From: Litoditis marina
Taxonomy: Eukaryota; Nematoda; Chromadorea; Rhabditida; Rhabditidae
NCBI GenBank assembly: GCA_964036275.1
Contig: CAXIWQ010000486.1
Coordinates: 496,001 to 560,000 of the forward strand
Direction: 5' to 3'
DNA: 64,000 nucleotides
Shown here: one piece after another, positions 12,101 through 26,026 of the stretch
How the letters are laid out: every line of letters starts with the position of its first letter
Position numbering within the stretch: the stretch's first letter is position 1
Notes under the pieces: generated by a model
The model's database searches: none
What the model saw: only the letters and a program-made list of their open reading frames with translations
Told to the model about the DNA's origin: nothing
Position numbers and translations under genes: made by a program

Positions 12101-14033
12101 ATTAACGCGGTTATCGACTATTTGCTTTGCAGCTACAGAAAAAAGTTAATACGGCTATCAAGTCTGTTGTTCCCAGCTACAAAAACCTGATACGACAATC
12201 TATTCTGTGGCGCACAGCCACAAAATACGAATTAACGCGGTTATCGACTCTTTGCCTTGCAGCTACAGAGAACAGTTCATACGGCTATCAAATATGTTGC
12301 TCCCAGCTACAAAAACCTAATACGACAATCTATTCTGTGGCGCACAGCCACAACATACGAATTAACGCGGTTATCGACTTTTTGCCCTGCAGCTACAGAG
12401 AACAGTTCATACGGCTATCAAGTTGCTCATGGCTACAAAAACCTAATACGACTTTATATTCTGTGGCGCACAGCCACAAAAGACAAATTTACGCGGTTAT
12501 TGACTCTTTGCCTAGCAGCTACAGAAAAAAGTTTATACGGCTATCAAGTATGTTGCTCCCAGCTAGAAAAACCCAATACAACTATCTATTCTGTGGCACA
12601 CAGCCACAAAATACGAATTAACGCGGTTATCGACTCTTTGCCTTGCAGCTACAGAGAACAGTTCATACGGCTATCAAATATGTTGCTCCCAGCTACAAAA
12701 ACCTAATACGACAATCTATTCTGTGGCGCACAGCCACAACATACGAATTAACGCGGTTATCGACTTTTTGCCCTGCAGCTACAGAGAACAGTTCATACGG
12801 CTATCAAGTTGCTCATGGCTACAAAAACCTAATACGACTTTATATTCTGTGGCGCACAGCCACAAAAGACAAATTTACGCGGTTATTGACTCTTTGCCTA
12901 GCAGCTACAGAAAAAAGTTTATACGGCTATCAAGTATGTTGCTCCCAGCTAGAAAAACCCAATACAACTATCTATTCTGTGGCACACAGCCACAAAATAC
13001 GAATTAACGCGGTTATCGACTCTTTGCCTTGCAGCTACAGAAAAAAGTTTATACGGCTATCAAGTCTGTTGCTCATGGCTACAAAAACCTAATACGACTT
13101 TATATTCTGTGGCGCACAGCCACAAAAGACAAATTAACGCGGTTATTACCTCTTTGCCTTGCAGCTACAGAAAAAAAGTTTATACGGCTATCAAATCTGT
13201 TGCTCGCAGCTACAAAAACCTAATACGACAATCTATTATGTGGCGCACAGCCACAAAATACGAATTAACGCTGTTATCGACTCTTTGGCTTGCAGCTACA
13301 GAGAAAAGCTTATACGGCTACCAAGTGTGTTGCTCACAGCTACAAGAACCTAATACGACTATATATTCTGTGGCGCACAGCCACAAAATACGAATTAACG
13401 CTGTTATCGACTCTTTGGCTTGTAGCTACAGAAAAAAGCTTATACGGCTATCAAGTCTGTTGCTCCCAGCTACAAAAACCTAATACGACTTTATATTCTG
13501 TGGCGCACAGCCACAAAAAACAAATTAACGCGGTTATTGACTCTTTGCCTTGCAGCTACAGGAAAAAGTTCATACGGCTATCAAGTCTGTTGCTCCCAGC
13601 TACAAGAACCTGATACGACTATCTATTCTGTGGCGCACAGCCACGAAATACAAATTAACGCGGTTATTGACTTTTCGGCTTGCAGTTACAGAAAAAAAAA
13701 ATCACACGGCTATCAAGTCTGTTGCTCACAACTACAAAAACCTAATACGACTGTATACCCTGTGGCGCACAGCCACAAAAGACAGTTTAACGCGGTTATT
13801 GACTCTTTGCCTTGCAGCTACAGAAAAACATTTATACGGCCATCAAGTCTGTTGCTACCAGCTACAAAAACTTAATACGACTATCTTTTCTGTGGTGCAC
13901 AACCACAAAACACGAATTAACGCGGTTATTGACTCTTTGCCTTGCAGCTACAGAAAAAAGTTTATACGGCTATCAAGTCTGTTGCTCCCAGCTACAAAAA
14001 CCTAATACGACAATCTTTTCTGTGGTGCACAAG
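9177..14033 (+). repeat. 4914-bp HOR copy 2
   Basis: It matches 4264-9120 base for base at offset 4914, except for five substitutions I could find: 4670 c to 9584 a, 6091 a to 11005 c, 6428 t to 11342 c, 8605 g to 13519 a, and 8915 a to 13829 c. That is about 99.9% identity over ~4.86 kb, whereas neighbouring monomers inside a copy differ far more. Similarity ends near 14034, where AAGCACAAAACACG of copy 1 is replaced by AAGCAGAAAATACG. Confidence 0.92.
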
Positions 14034-14544
14034 CAGAAAATACGAATTAACGCGGTTTTTGACTCTGTGGCTTGCATTTACAGAGAACAGTTTATACGGC
14101 TATCACGTCTGTTGCTCCCAGCTACAAAAACCTAATACGACTTTATATTCTGTGGCGCACAGCCACAAAAGACAAATTAACGCGGTTATCGACTCTTTGG
14201 CTTGCAGCTACAGAAAAAAGCTTATACGGCTATCAAGTCTGTTGCTCCCAGCTATAAAAACCTAATACGACTTTATATTCTGTGGCGCACAGCCACAAAA
14301 GACAAATTAACGCGGTTATTGACTCTTTGCCTTGCAGCTACAGGAAAAAGTTCATACGGCTATCAAGTCTGTTGCTCCCAGCTACAAGAACCTGATACGA
14401 CTATCTTTTCTGTGGCGCACAGCCACGAAATACAAATTAACGCGGTTATCGACTTTTCGGCTTGCAGTTACAGAAAAAAAAATCACACGGCTATCAAGTC
14501 TGTTGCTCACAACTACAAAAACCTAATACGACTGTACATCCTGT
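14034..14544 (+). repeat. Junction stretch between 4.9-kb and 2.46-kb HORs
   Basis: Four ordinary satellite monomers carrying the GTGGTGCACAAGCAG variant, GCATTTACAGAG, ATAAAAACC and CTTTTCGGC markers. The same succession recurs at an offset of 7368 bp (about 21400-21900) and again near 28380-28880, so this is not unique sequence but a segment reused in three places. Confidence 0.75.
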
Positions 14545-17015
14545 GGCGCACAGCCACAAAATACGAATTATCGCGGTTATCGACTTGTTGGCTTGCAGCT
14601 ACAGAGAAAAGTTCATACGGCTATCAAGTCTGTTGCTCCCAGCTACAAAAACCTGATACGACAATCTATTCTGTGGCGCACAGCCACAAATAACAAATTA
14701 ACGCGGTTATTACCTCTTTGCCTTGCAGCTACAGAAAAAAGTTCATACGGCTATCAAGTCGGTTGCTCCCAGCTACGAAAACCTAATACGACTTTATATT
14801 CTGTGGCGCACAGCCACAAAAGACAAATTAACGCGGTTGTTGACTCTTTGCCGTGCAGCTACAGGAAAAAGGTTATACGGCTATCAAGTATGTTGCTCCC
14901 AGCTACAAAAACCTAATACTATTCTGTGGCGCACAGCCACAAAATACGAATTAACGCGGTTATCGACTCTTTGCCTAGCAGCTACAGAAAAAAGTTTATA
15001 CGGCTATCAAATCTGTTGCTCCCAGCTACAAAAACCTAATACGACAATCTATTCTGTGGCGCACAGCCACAAAATACGAATTAACGTGGTTATCGACTCT
15101 TTGCCTTGCAGCTACAGAAAAAAAGTTTATACGGCTATCAAATATGTTGCTCCCAGCTACAAAAACCTAATACGACAATCTATTCTGTGGCGCACAGCCA
15201 CAACATACGAATTAACGCGGTTATCGACTTTTTGCCCTGCAGCTACAGAGAACAGTTCATACGGCTATCAAGTTGCTCATGGCTACAAAAACCTAATACG
15301 ACTTTATATTCTGTGGCGCACAGCCACAAAAGACAAATTTACGCGGTTATTGACTCTTTGCCTAGCAGCTACAGAAAAAAGTTTATACGGCTATCAAGTA
15401 TGTTGCTCCCAGCTAGAAAAACCCAATACAACTATCTATTCTGTGGCACACAGCCACAAAATACGAATTAACGCGGTTATCGACTCTTTGCCTTGCAGCT
15501 ACAGAAAAAAGTTTATACGGCTATCAAGTCTGTTGCTCATGGCTACAAAAACCTAATACGACTTTATATTCTGTGGCGCACAGCCACAAAAGACAAATTA
15601 ACGCGGTTATTACCTCTTTGCCTTGCAGCTACAGAAAAACAGTTTATACGGCTATCAAATCTGTTGCTCGCAGCTACAAAAACCTAATACGACTGTATAC
15701 CCTGTGGCGCACAGCCACAAAAGACAGTTTAACGCGGTTATTGACTCTTTGCCTTGCAGCTACAGAAAAAAGTTTATACGGCTATCAAGTCTGTTGCTCC
15801 CAGCTACAAAAACCTAATACGACTATCTTTTCTGTGGTGCACAAGCAGAAAATACGAATTGACGCGGTTTTTGACTCTGTGGCTTGCATTTACAGAGAAC
15901 AGTTCATACGGCTATCACGTCTGTTGCTCCCAGCTACAAGAACCTGATACGACTATCTTTTCTGTGGCGCACAGCCACGAAATACAAATTAACGCGGTTA
16001 TCGACTTTTCGGCTTGCAGTTACAGAAAAAAAAATCACACGGCTATCAAGTCTGTTGCTCACAACTACAAAAACCTAATACGACTGTACATCCTGTGGCG
16101 CACAGCCACAAAATACGAATTATCGCGGTTATCGACTTGTTGGCTTGCAGCTACAGAAAAAAGTTCATACGGCTATCAAGTCTGTTGCTCCCAGCTACAA
16201 AAACCTGATACGACAATCTATTCTGTGGCGCACAGCCACAAAAGACAAATTAACGCGGTTATTACCTCTTTGCCTTGCAGCTACAGAAAAAAGTTCATAC
16301 GGCTATCAAGTCGGTTGCTCCCAGCTACGAAAACCTAATACGACTTTATATTCTGTGGCGCACAGCCACAAAAGACAAATTAACGCGGTTGTTGACTCTT
16401 TGCCGTGCAGCTACAGGAAAAAGGTTATACGGCTATCAAGTATGTTGCTCCCAGCTACAAAAACCTAATACTATTCTGTGGCGCACAGCCACAAAATACG
16501 AATTAACGCGGTTATCGACTCTTTGCCTAGCAGCTACAGAAAAAAGTTTATACGGCTATCAAATCTGTTGCTCCCAGCTACAAAAACCTAATACGACAAT
16601 CTATTCTGTGGCGCACAGCCACAAAATACGAATTAACGTGGTTATCGACTCTTTGCCTTGCAGCTACAGAAAAAAGTTCATACGGCTATCAAGTCTGTTG
16701 CTCCCAGCTACAAAAACCTGATACGACAATCTATTCTAAGGCGCACAGCCACAAAAGACAAATTAACGCGGTTATTACCTCTTTGCCTTGCAGCTACAGA
16801 AAGAAGTTCATACGGCTATCACGTCTGTTGCTCCCAGCTACAAAAACCTAATACGACTTTGTATTCTGTGGCGCACAGCCACAAAAGACAAATTAACGCG
16901 GTTATTGACTCTTTGCCGTGCAGCTACAGGGAAAAGGTTATACGGCTATCAAGTATGTTGCTCCCAGCTACAAAAACCTAACACGACTATCTATTCTGTG
17001 GCGCACAGCCACAAA
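14545..17015 (+). repeat. 2455-bp HOR copy 1 (19 monomers)
   Basis: It repeats at a constant offset of 2455 bp, and carries the TAAGG marker at 16737, the TCGGTTGCTCCC variant, one 126-bp and two 123-bp monomers. Part of it is internally duplicated at an offset of 1552 bp: about 14332-15100 resembles 15884-16650, so the unit itself was built by an earlier duplication. Confidence 0.88.
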
Positions 17016-19480
17016 ATACGAATTATCGCGGTTATCGACTTGTTGGCTTGCAGCTACAGAGAAAAGTTCATACGGCTATCAAGTCTGTTGCTCCCAGCTA
17101 CAAAAACCTGATACGACAATCTATTCTGTGGCGCACAGCCACAAAAGACAAATTAACGCGGTTATTACCTCTTTGCCTTGCAGCTACAGAAAAAAGTTCA
17201 TACGGCTATCAAGTCGGTTGCTCCCAGCTACGAAAACCTAATACGACTTTATATTCTGTGGCGCACAGCCACAAAAGACAAATTAACGCGGTTGTTGACT
17301 CTTTGCCGTGCAGCTACAGGAAAAAGGTTATACGGCTATCAAGTATGTTGCTCCCAGCTACAAAAACCTAATACTATTCTGTGGCGCACAGCCACAAAAT
17401 ACGAATTAACGCGGTTATCGACTCTTTGCCTAGCAGCTACAGAAAAAAGTTTATACGGCTATCAAATCTGTTGCTCCCAGCTACAAAAACCTAATACGAC
17501 AATCTATTCTGTGGCGCACAGCCACAAAATACGAATTAACGTGGTTATCGACTCTTTGCCTTGCAGCTACAGAAAAAAAGTTTATACGGCTATCAAATAT
17601 GTTGCTCCCAGCTACAAAAACCTAATACGACAATCTATTCTGTGGCGCACAGCCACAACATACGAATTAACGCGGTTATCGACTTTTTGCCCTGCAGCTA
17701 CAGAGAACAGTTCATACGGCTATCAAGTTGCTCATGGCTACAAAAACCTAATACGACTTTATATTCTGTGGCGCACAGCCACAAAAGACAAATTTACGCG
17801 GTTATTGACTCTTTGCCTAGCAGCTACAGAAAAAAGTTTATACGGCTATCAAGTATGTTGCTCCCAGCTAGAAAAACCCAATACAACTATCTATTCTGTG
17901 GCACACAGCCACAAAATACGAATTAACGCGGTTATCGACTCTTTGCCTTGCAGCTACAGAAAAAAGTTTATACGGCTATCAAGTCTGTTGCTCATGGCTA
18001 CAAAAACCTAATACGACTTTATGTTCTGTGGCGCACAGCCACAAAAGACAAATTAACGCGGTTATTACCTCTTTGCCTTGCAGCTACAGAAAAACAGTTT
18101 ATACGGCTATCAAATCTGTTGCTCGCAGCTACAAAAACCTAATACGACTGTATACCCTGTGGCGCACAGCCACAAAAGACAGTTTAACGCGGTTATTGAC
18201 TCTTTGCCTTGCAGCTACAGAAAAAAGTTTATACGGCTATCAAGTCTGTTGCTCCCAGCTACAAAAACCTAATACGACTATCTTTTCTGTGGTGCACAAG
18301 CAGAAAATACGAATTGACGCGGTTTTTGACTCTGTGGCTTGCATTTACAGAGAACAGTTCATACGGCTATCACGTCTGTTGCTCCCAGCTACAAGAACCT
18401 GATACGACTATCTTTTCTGTGGCGCACAGCCACGAAATACAAATTAACGCGGTTATCGACTTTTCGGCTTGCAGTTACAGAAAAAAAAATCACACGGCTA
18501 TCAAGTCTGTTGCTCACAACTACAAAAACCTAATACGACTGTACATCCTGTGGCGCACAGCCACAAAATACGAATTATCGCGGTTATCGACTTGTTGGCT
18601 TGCAGCTACAGAAAAAAGTTCATACGGCTATCAAGTCTGTTGCTCCCAGCTACAAAAACCTGATACGACAATCTATTCTGTGGCGCACAGCCACAAAAGA
18701 CAAATTAACGCGGTTATTACCTCTTTGCCTTGCAGCTACAGAAAAAAGTTCATACGGCTATCAAGTCGGTTGCTCCCAGCTACGAAAACCTAATACGACT
18801 TTATATTCTGTGGCGCACAGCCACAAAAGACAAATTAACGCGGTTGTTGACTCTTTGCCGTGCAGCTACAGGAAAAAGGTTATACGGCTATCAAGTATGT
18901 TGCTCCCAGCTACAAAAACCTAATACTATTCTGTGGCGCACAGCCACAAAATACGAATTAACGCGGTTATCGACTCTTTGCCTAGCAGCTACAGAAAAAA
19001 GTTTATACGGCTATCAAATCTGTTGCTCCCAGCTACAAAAACCTAATACGACAATCTATTCTGTGGCGCACAGCCACAAAATACGAATTAACGTGGTTAT
19101 CGACTCTTTGCCTTGCAGCTACAGAAAAAAGTTCATACGGCTATCAAGTCTGTTGCTCCCAGCTACAAAAACCTGATACGACAATCTATTCTAAGGCGCA
19201 CAGCCACAAAAGACAAATTAACGCGGTTATTACCTCTTTGCCTTGCAGCTACAGAAAGAAGTTCATACGGCTATCACGTCTGTTGCTCCCAGCTACAAAA
19301 ACCTAATACGACTTTGTATTCTGTGGCGCACAGCCACAAAAGACAAATTAACGCGGTTATTGACTCTTTGCCGTGCAGCTACAGGGAAAAGGTTATACGG
19401 CTATCAAGTATGTTGCTCCCAGCTACAAAAACCTAACACGACTATCTATTCTGTGGCGCACAGCCACAAAATACGAATTA
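17016..19480 (+). repeat. 2455-bp HOR copy 2
   Basis: It matches copy 1 closely. Differences I found are AAATAACAAA near 14690 against AAAAGACAAA near 17145, and TATATTCTG near 15567 against TATGTTCTG near 18022. The second TAAGG marker is at 19192. Similarity to copy 1 ends near 19470, where TTATCGCGG (near 17030) is replaced by TTAACGCGG. Confidence 0.88.
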
Positions 19481-22400
19481 ACGCGGTTATCGACTCTTTG
19501 CCTTGCAGCTACAGAGAACAGTTCATACGGCTATCAAATCTGTTGCTCCCAGCTACAAAAACCCAATACGACAATCTATTCTGTGGCGCACAGCCACAAA
19601 ATACGAATTATCGCGGTTATCGACTTGTTGGCTTGCAGCTACAGAGAAAAGTTCATACGGCTATCAAGTCTGTTGCTCCCAGCTACAAGAACCTGATACG
19701 ACAATATATTCTGTGGCGCACAGCCACAAAATACAAATTAACGCGGTTATTACCTCTTTGCCTTGCAGCTACAGAAAAAAGTTCATACGGCTATCAAGTC
19801 TGTTGCTCCCAGCTACGAAAACCTAATTCGACTTTATATTCTGTGGCGCACAGCCACAACAGACAAATTAACGCGGTTATTGACTCTTTGCCGTGCAGCT
19901 ACAGGAAAAAGGTTATACGGCTATCAAGTATGTTGCTCCCAGCTACAAAAACCTAATACTATTCTGTGGCGCACAGCCACAAAATACGAATTAACGCGGT
20001 TATCGACTCTTTGCCTTGCAGCTACAGAGAACAGTTCATACGGCTATCAAATCTGTTGCTCCCAGCTACAAAAACCTAATACGACAATCTTTTCTGTGGC
20101 GCACAGCCACAAAATACGAATTATCGCGGTTATCGACTTGTTGGCTTGCAGCTACAGAGAAAAGTTCATACGGCTATCAAGTCTGTTGCTCCCAGCTACA
20201 AAAACCTGATACGACAATCTATTCTGTGGCGCACAGCCACAAAAGACAAATTAACGCGGTTATTACCTCTTTGCCTTGCAGCTACAGAAAAAAGTTCATA
20301 CGGCTATCAAGTCTGTTGCTCCCAGCTATGAAAACCTAATACGACTTTATATTCTGTGGCGCACAGCCACAAAAGACAAATTAACGCGGTTGTTGACTCT
20401 TTGCCGTGCAGCTACAGGAAAAAGGTTATACGGCTATCAAGTATGTTGCTCCCAGCTACAAAAACCTAATACTATTCTGTGGCGCACAGCCACAAAATAC
20501 GAATTAACGCGGGTATCGACTCTTTGCCTTGCAGCTACAGAGAACAGTTCATACGGCTATCAAATCTGTTGCTCCCAGCTACAAAAACCTAATACGACAA
20601 TCTATTCTGTGGCGCACAGCCACAAAATACGAATTATCGCGGTTATCGACTTGTTGGTCTGCAGCTAAAGAGAAAAGTTCATACGGCTATCAAGTCTGTT
20701 GCTCCCAGCTACAAAAACCTAATACGACTATATATTCTGTGGCGCACAGCCACAAAAGACGAATTAACGCGGTTATTGACTCTTTGCCTCGCAGTTACAG
20801 AGAACATTTCATACGGCTATCAAATCTGTTGCTCCCAGCTACAAAAACCTAATACGACAATCTATTCTGTGGCGCACAGCCACAAAGACGAATTAACGCG
20901 GTTATTGACTCTTTGCCTTGCAGCTACAGGAAAAAGTTCATACGGCTATCAAGTCTGTTGCTCCCAGCTACAAGAACCTGATACGACTATCTATTCTGTG
21001 GCGCACAGCCACGAAATACAAATTAACGCGGTTATTGACTTTTCGGCTTGCAGTTACAGAAAAAAACAATCACACGGCTATCAAGTCTGTTGCTCACAAC
21101 TACAAAAACCTAATACGACTGTATACCCTGTGGCGCACAGCCACAAAAGACAGTTTAACGCGGTTATTGACTCTTTGCCTTGCAGCTACAGAAAAAAATT
21201 TATACGGCCATCAAGTCTGTTGCTACCAGCTACAAAAACTTAATACGACTATCTTTTCTGTGGTGCACAACCACAAAATACGAATTAACGCGATTATTGA
21301 CTCTTTGCCTTGCAGCTACAGAAAAAAGTTTATACGGCTATCAAGTCTGTTGCTCCCAGCTACAAAAACCTAATACGACAATCTTTTCTGTGGTGCACAA
21401 GCAGAAAATACGAATTAACGCGGTTTTTGACTTTGTGGCTTGCATTCACAGAGAACAGTTCATACGGCTATCACGTCTGTTGCTCCCAGCTACAAAAACC
21501 TAATACGACTTTATATTCTGTGGCGCACAGCCACAAAAGACAAATTAACGCGGTTATCGACTCTTTGGCTTGCAGCTACAGAAAAAAGCTTATACGGCTA
21601 TCAAGTCTGTTGCTCCCAGCTATAAAAACCTAATACGACTTTATATTCTGTGGCGCACAGCCACAAAATACAAATCAACGCGGTTATTGACTCTTTGCCT
21701 TGCAGCTACAGGAAAAAGTTCATACGGCTATCAAGTCTGTTGCTCCCAGCTACAAGAACCTGATACGACTATCTTTTCTGTGGCGCACAGCCACGAAATA
21801 CAAATTAACGCGGTTATCGACTTTTCGGCTTGCAGTTACAGAAAAAAAATCACACGGCTATCAAGTCTGTTGCTCACAACTACAAAAACTTAATACGACT
21901 ATCTTTTCTGTGGTGCACAACCACAAAATACGAATTAACGCGGTTATTGACTCTTTGCCTTGCAGCTACAGAAAAAAGTTTATACGGCTATCAAGTCTGT
22001 TGCTCCCAGCTACAAAAACCTAATACGACAATCTTTTCTGTGGTGCACAAGCAGAAAATACGAATTAACGCGGTTTTTGACTCTGTGGCTTGCATTCACA
22101 GAGAACAGTTCATACGGCTATCACGTCTGTTGCTCCCAGCTACAAAAACCTAATACGACTGTACATCCTGTGGCGCACAGCCACAAAATACGAATTATCG
22201 CGGTTATCGACTTGTTGGCTTGCAGCTACAGAGAAAAGTTCATACGGCTATCAAGTCTGTTGCTCCCAGCTACAAAAACCTGATACGACAATCTATTCTG
22301 TGGCGCACAGCCACAAAAGACAAATTAACGCGGTTATTACCTCTTTGCCTTGCAGCTACAGAAAAAAGTTCATACGGCTATCAAGTCTGTTGCTCCCAGC

Positions 22401-22799
22401 TACGAAAACCTAATACGACTTTATATTCTGTGGCGCACAGCCACAAAAGACAAATTAACGCGGTTGTTGACTCTTTGCCGTGCAGCTACAGGAAAAAGGT
22501 TATACGGCTATCAAGTATGTTGCTCCCAGCTACAAAAACCTAATACTATTCTGTGGCGCACAGCCACAAAATACGAATTGACGCGGGTATCGACTCTTTG
22601 CCTTGCAGCTACAGAGAACAGTTCATACGGCTATCAAATCTGTTGCTCCCAGCTACAAAAACCTAATACGACAATCTATTCTGTGGCGCACAGCCACAAA
22701 ATACGAATTATCGCGGTTATCGACTTGTTGGTCTGCAGCTAAAGAGAAAAGTTCATACGGCTATCAAGTCTGTTGCTCCCAGCTACAAAAACCTAATAC
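19481..22799 (+). repeat. Mixed HOR segment with a 2074-bp-spaced duplication
   Basis: About 20120-20900 is repeated at about 22190-22970 (offset 2074 bp, 16 monomers), including GCGGGTATCGAC and the GTCTGCAGCTAAAGAG variant. Between them, 21310-21560 is repeated at 21960-22210 (offset 650 bp, five monomers), bringing the GTGGTGCACAAGCAG type twice. The last 123-bp monomer of the window is at about 22480-22602. Confidence 0.78.
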
Positions 22800-24478
22800 G
22801 ACTATATATTCTGTGGCGCACAGCCACAAAAGACGAATTAACGCGGTTATTGACTCTTTGCCTCGCAGTTACAGAGAACATTTCATACGGCTATCAAATT
22901 TGTTGCTCCCAGCTACAAAAACCTAATACGACAATCTATTCTGTGGCGCACAGCCACAAAGACGAATTAACGCGGTTATTGACATTTTGACTTGCAGCTA
23001 CAAAAAAAATCATACGGCTATCAAGTCTGTTGCTTCCAACTACAAAAACAAAATACGACAATCTATTCTGTGGCGCACAGCCACGAAATACGAATTAACG
23101 CGGTTATCGACTCATTGGCTTGCAGCTACGGAAAAAAGTTTATACGGCTATCAAGTATGTTGCTCCCAGCTAGAAAAACCCAATACAACTATCTATTATG
23201 TGGCACACAGCCACAAAATACGAATTAACGCGGTTATCGACTTTTTGCCTTGCAGCTACAGAAAAAAGTTTATACGGCTATCAAGTCTGTTGCTCATGGC
23301 TACAAAAACCTAATACGACTTTATATTCTGTGGCGCACAGCCACAAAAGACAAATTAACGCGGTTATTACCTCTTTGCCTTGCAGCTACAGAAAAAAGTT
23401 TATACGGCTATTAAGTCTGTTGCTCCCAGCTACAAAAACCTAATACGACTTTATATTCTGTGGCGCACAGCCACAAAAGACAAATTAACGCGGTTATTGA
23501 CTCTTTGCAGCTACAGAAAAAAGTTTATACGGCTATCAAGTATGTTGCTCCCAGCTACAAAAACCTAATACGACTATCTATTCTGTGGCGCACAGCCACA
23601 AAATACGAATTAACGCGGTTATCGACTATTTGCTTTGCAGCTACAGAAAAAAGTTAATACGGCTATCAAGTCTGTTGTTCCCAGCTACAAAAACCTGATA
23701 CGACAATCTATTCTGTGGCGCACAGCCACAAAATACGAATTAACGCGGTTATCGACTCTTTGCCTTGCAGCTACAGAGAACAGTTCATACGGCTATCAAA
23801 TATGTTGCTCCCAGCTACAAAAACCTAATACGACAATCTATTCTGTGGCGCACAGCCACAACATACGAATTAACGCGGTTATCGACTTTTTGCCCTGCAG
23901 CTACAGAGAACAGTTCATACGGCTATCAAGTTGCTCATGGCTACGAAAACCTAATACGACTTTATATTCTGTGGCGCACAGCCACAAAAGACAAACTTAC
24001 GCGGTTATTGACTCTTTGCCTAGCAGCTACAGAAAAAAGTTTATACGGCTCTCAAGTATGTTGCTCCCAGCTAGAAAAACCCAATACAACTATCTATTCT
24101 GTGGCACACAGCCACAAAATACGAATTAACGCGGTTATCGACTCTTTGCCTTGCAGCTACAGAAAAAAGTTTATACGGCTATCAAGTCTGTTGCTCATGG
24201 CTACAAAAACCTAATACGACTTTATATTCTGTGGCGCACAGCCACAAAAGACAAATTAACGCGGTTATTACCTCTTTGCCTTGCAGCTACAGAAAAAAAG
24301 TTTATACGGCTATCAAATCTGTTGCTCGCAGCTACAAAAACCTAATACGACAATCTATTATGTGGCGCACAGCCACAAAATACGAATTAACGCTGTTATC
24401 GACTCTTTGGCTTGCAGCTACAGAGAAAAGCTTATACGGCTACCAAGTGTGTTGCTCACAGCTACAAGAACCTAATAC
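22800..24478 (+). repeat. 1679-bp HOR copy 1 (13 monomers)
   Basis: First of three consecutive copies. Shared rare markers are AAATTTGTTGC (near 22896), GCTACGGAAAAAAG, CTATTATGTGGCACAC, one 125-bp and one 126-bp monomer, and CTACCAAGTGTG near 24440. It ends in the monomer carrying ACAAGAACC, where the array jumps back to a monomer with AAAGACGAATT. Confidence 0.88.
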
Positions 24479-26026
24479 GACTATATATTCTGTGGCGCAC
24501 AGCCACAAAAGACGAATTAACGCGGTTATTGACTCTTTGCCTCGCAGTTACAGAGAACATTTCATACGGCTATCAAATTTGTTGCTCCCAGCTACAAAAA
24601 CCTAATACGACAATCTATTCTGTGGCGCACAGCCACAAAGACGAATTAACGCGGTTATTGACATTTTGACTTGCAGCTACAAAAAAAATCATACGGCTAT
24701 CAAGTCTGTTGCTTCCAACTACAAAAACAAAATACGACAATCTATTCTGTGGCGCACAGCCACGAAATACGAATTAACGCGGTTATCGACTCATTGGCTT
24801 GCAGCTACGGAAAAAAGTTTATACGGCTATCAAGTATGTTGCTCCCAGCTAGAAAAACCCAATACAACTATCTATTATGTGGCACACAGCCACAAAATAC
24901 GAATTAACGCGGTTATCGACTTTTTGCCTTGCAGCTACAGAAAAAAGTTTATACGGCTATCAAGTCTGTTGCTCATGGCTACAAAAACCTAATACGACTT
25001 TATATTCTGTGGCGCACAGCCACAAAAGACAAATTAACGCGGTTATTACCTCTTTGCCTTGCAGCTACAGAAAAAAGTTTATACGGCTATTAAGTCTGTT
25101 GCTCCCAGCTACAAAAACCTAATACGACTTTATATTCTGTGGCGCACAGCCACAAAAGACAAATTAACGCGGTTATTGACTCTTTGCAGCTACAGAAAAA
25201 AGTTTATACGGCTATCAAGTATGTTGCTCCCAGCTACAAAAACCTAATACGACTATCTATTCTGTGGCGCACAGCCACAAAATACGAATTAACGCGGTTA
25301 TCGACTATTTGCTTTGCAGCTACAGAAAAAAGTTAATACGGCTATCAAGTCTGTTGTTCCCAGCTACAAAAACCTGATACGACAATCTATTCTGTGGCGC
25401 ACAGCCACAAAATACGAATTAACGCGGTTATCGACTCTTTGCCTTGCAGCTACAGAGAACAGTTCATACGGCTATCAAATATGTTGCTCCCAGCTACAAA
25501 AACCTAATACGACAATCTATTCTGTGGCGCACAGCCACAACATACGAATTAACGCGGTTATCGACTTTTTGCCCTGCAGCTACAGAGAACAGTTCATACG
25601 GCTATCAAGTTGCTCATGGCTACGAAAACCTAATACGACTTTATATTCTGTGGCGCACAGCCACAAAATACGAATTATCGCGGTTATCGACTTGTTGGTC
25701 TGCAGCTAAAGAGAAAAGTTCATACGGCTATCAAGTCTGTTGCTCCCAGCTACAAAAACCTAATACGACTATATATTCTGTGGCGCACAGCCACAAAAGA
25801 CGAATTAACGCGGGTATCGACTCTTTGCCTTGCAGCTACAGAGAACAGTTCATACGGCTATCAAATCTGTTGCTCCCAGCTACAAAAACCTAATACGACA
25901 ATCTATTCTGTGGCGCACAGCCACAAAATACGAATTATCGCGGTTATCGACTTGTTGGTCTGCAGCTAAAGAGAAAAGTTCATACGGCTATCAAGTCTGT
26001 TGCTCCCAGCTACAAAAACCTAATTC
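24479..26026 (+). repeat. 1548-bp HOR copy 2, chimeric
   Basis: It follows copy 1 for about 1.18 kb. Near 25650-25660 it switches, inside a monomer, to the sequence normally found just upstream of the HOR (TATCGCGGTTATCGAC followed by GTCTGCAGCTAAAGAG), as at 22690-22750. The last four monomers of copies 1 and 3 are therefore missing and replaced by upstream-type monomers, one of them present twice (25700 and 25960). Confidence 0.85.

Noticed and set aside
23198..23443. ATG-started open frame of 81 codons (also at 24877 and 26425)
   Set aside because: The ATG arises from a single TCTGTGG to TATGTGG change in the dyad region of one monomer and was copied with the HOR; the rest is ordinary satellite without any coding signature.
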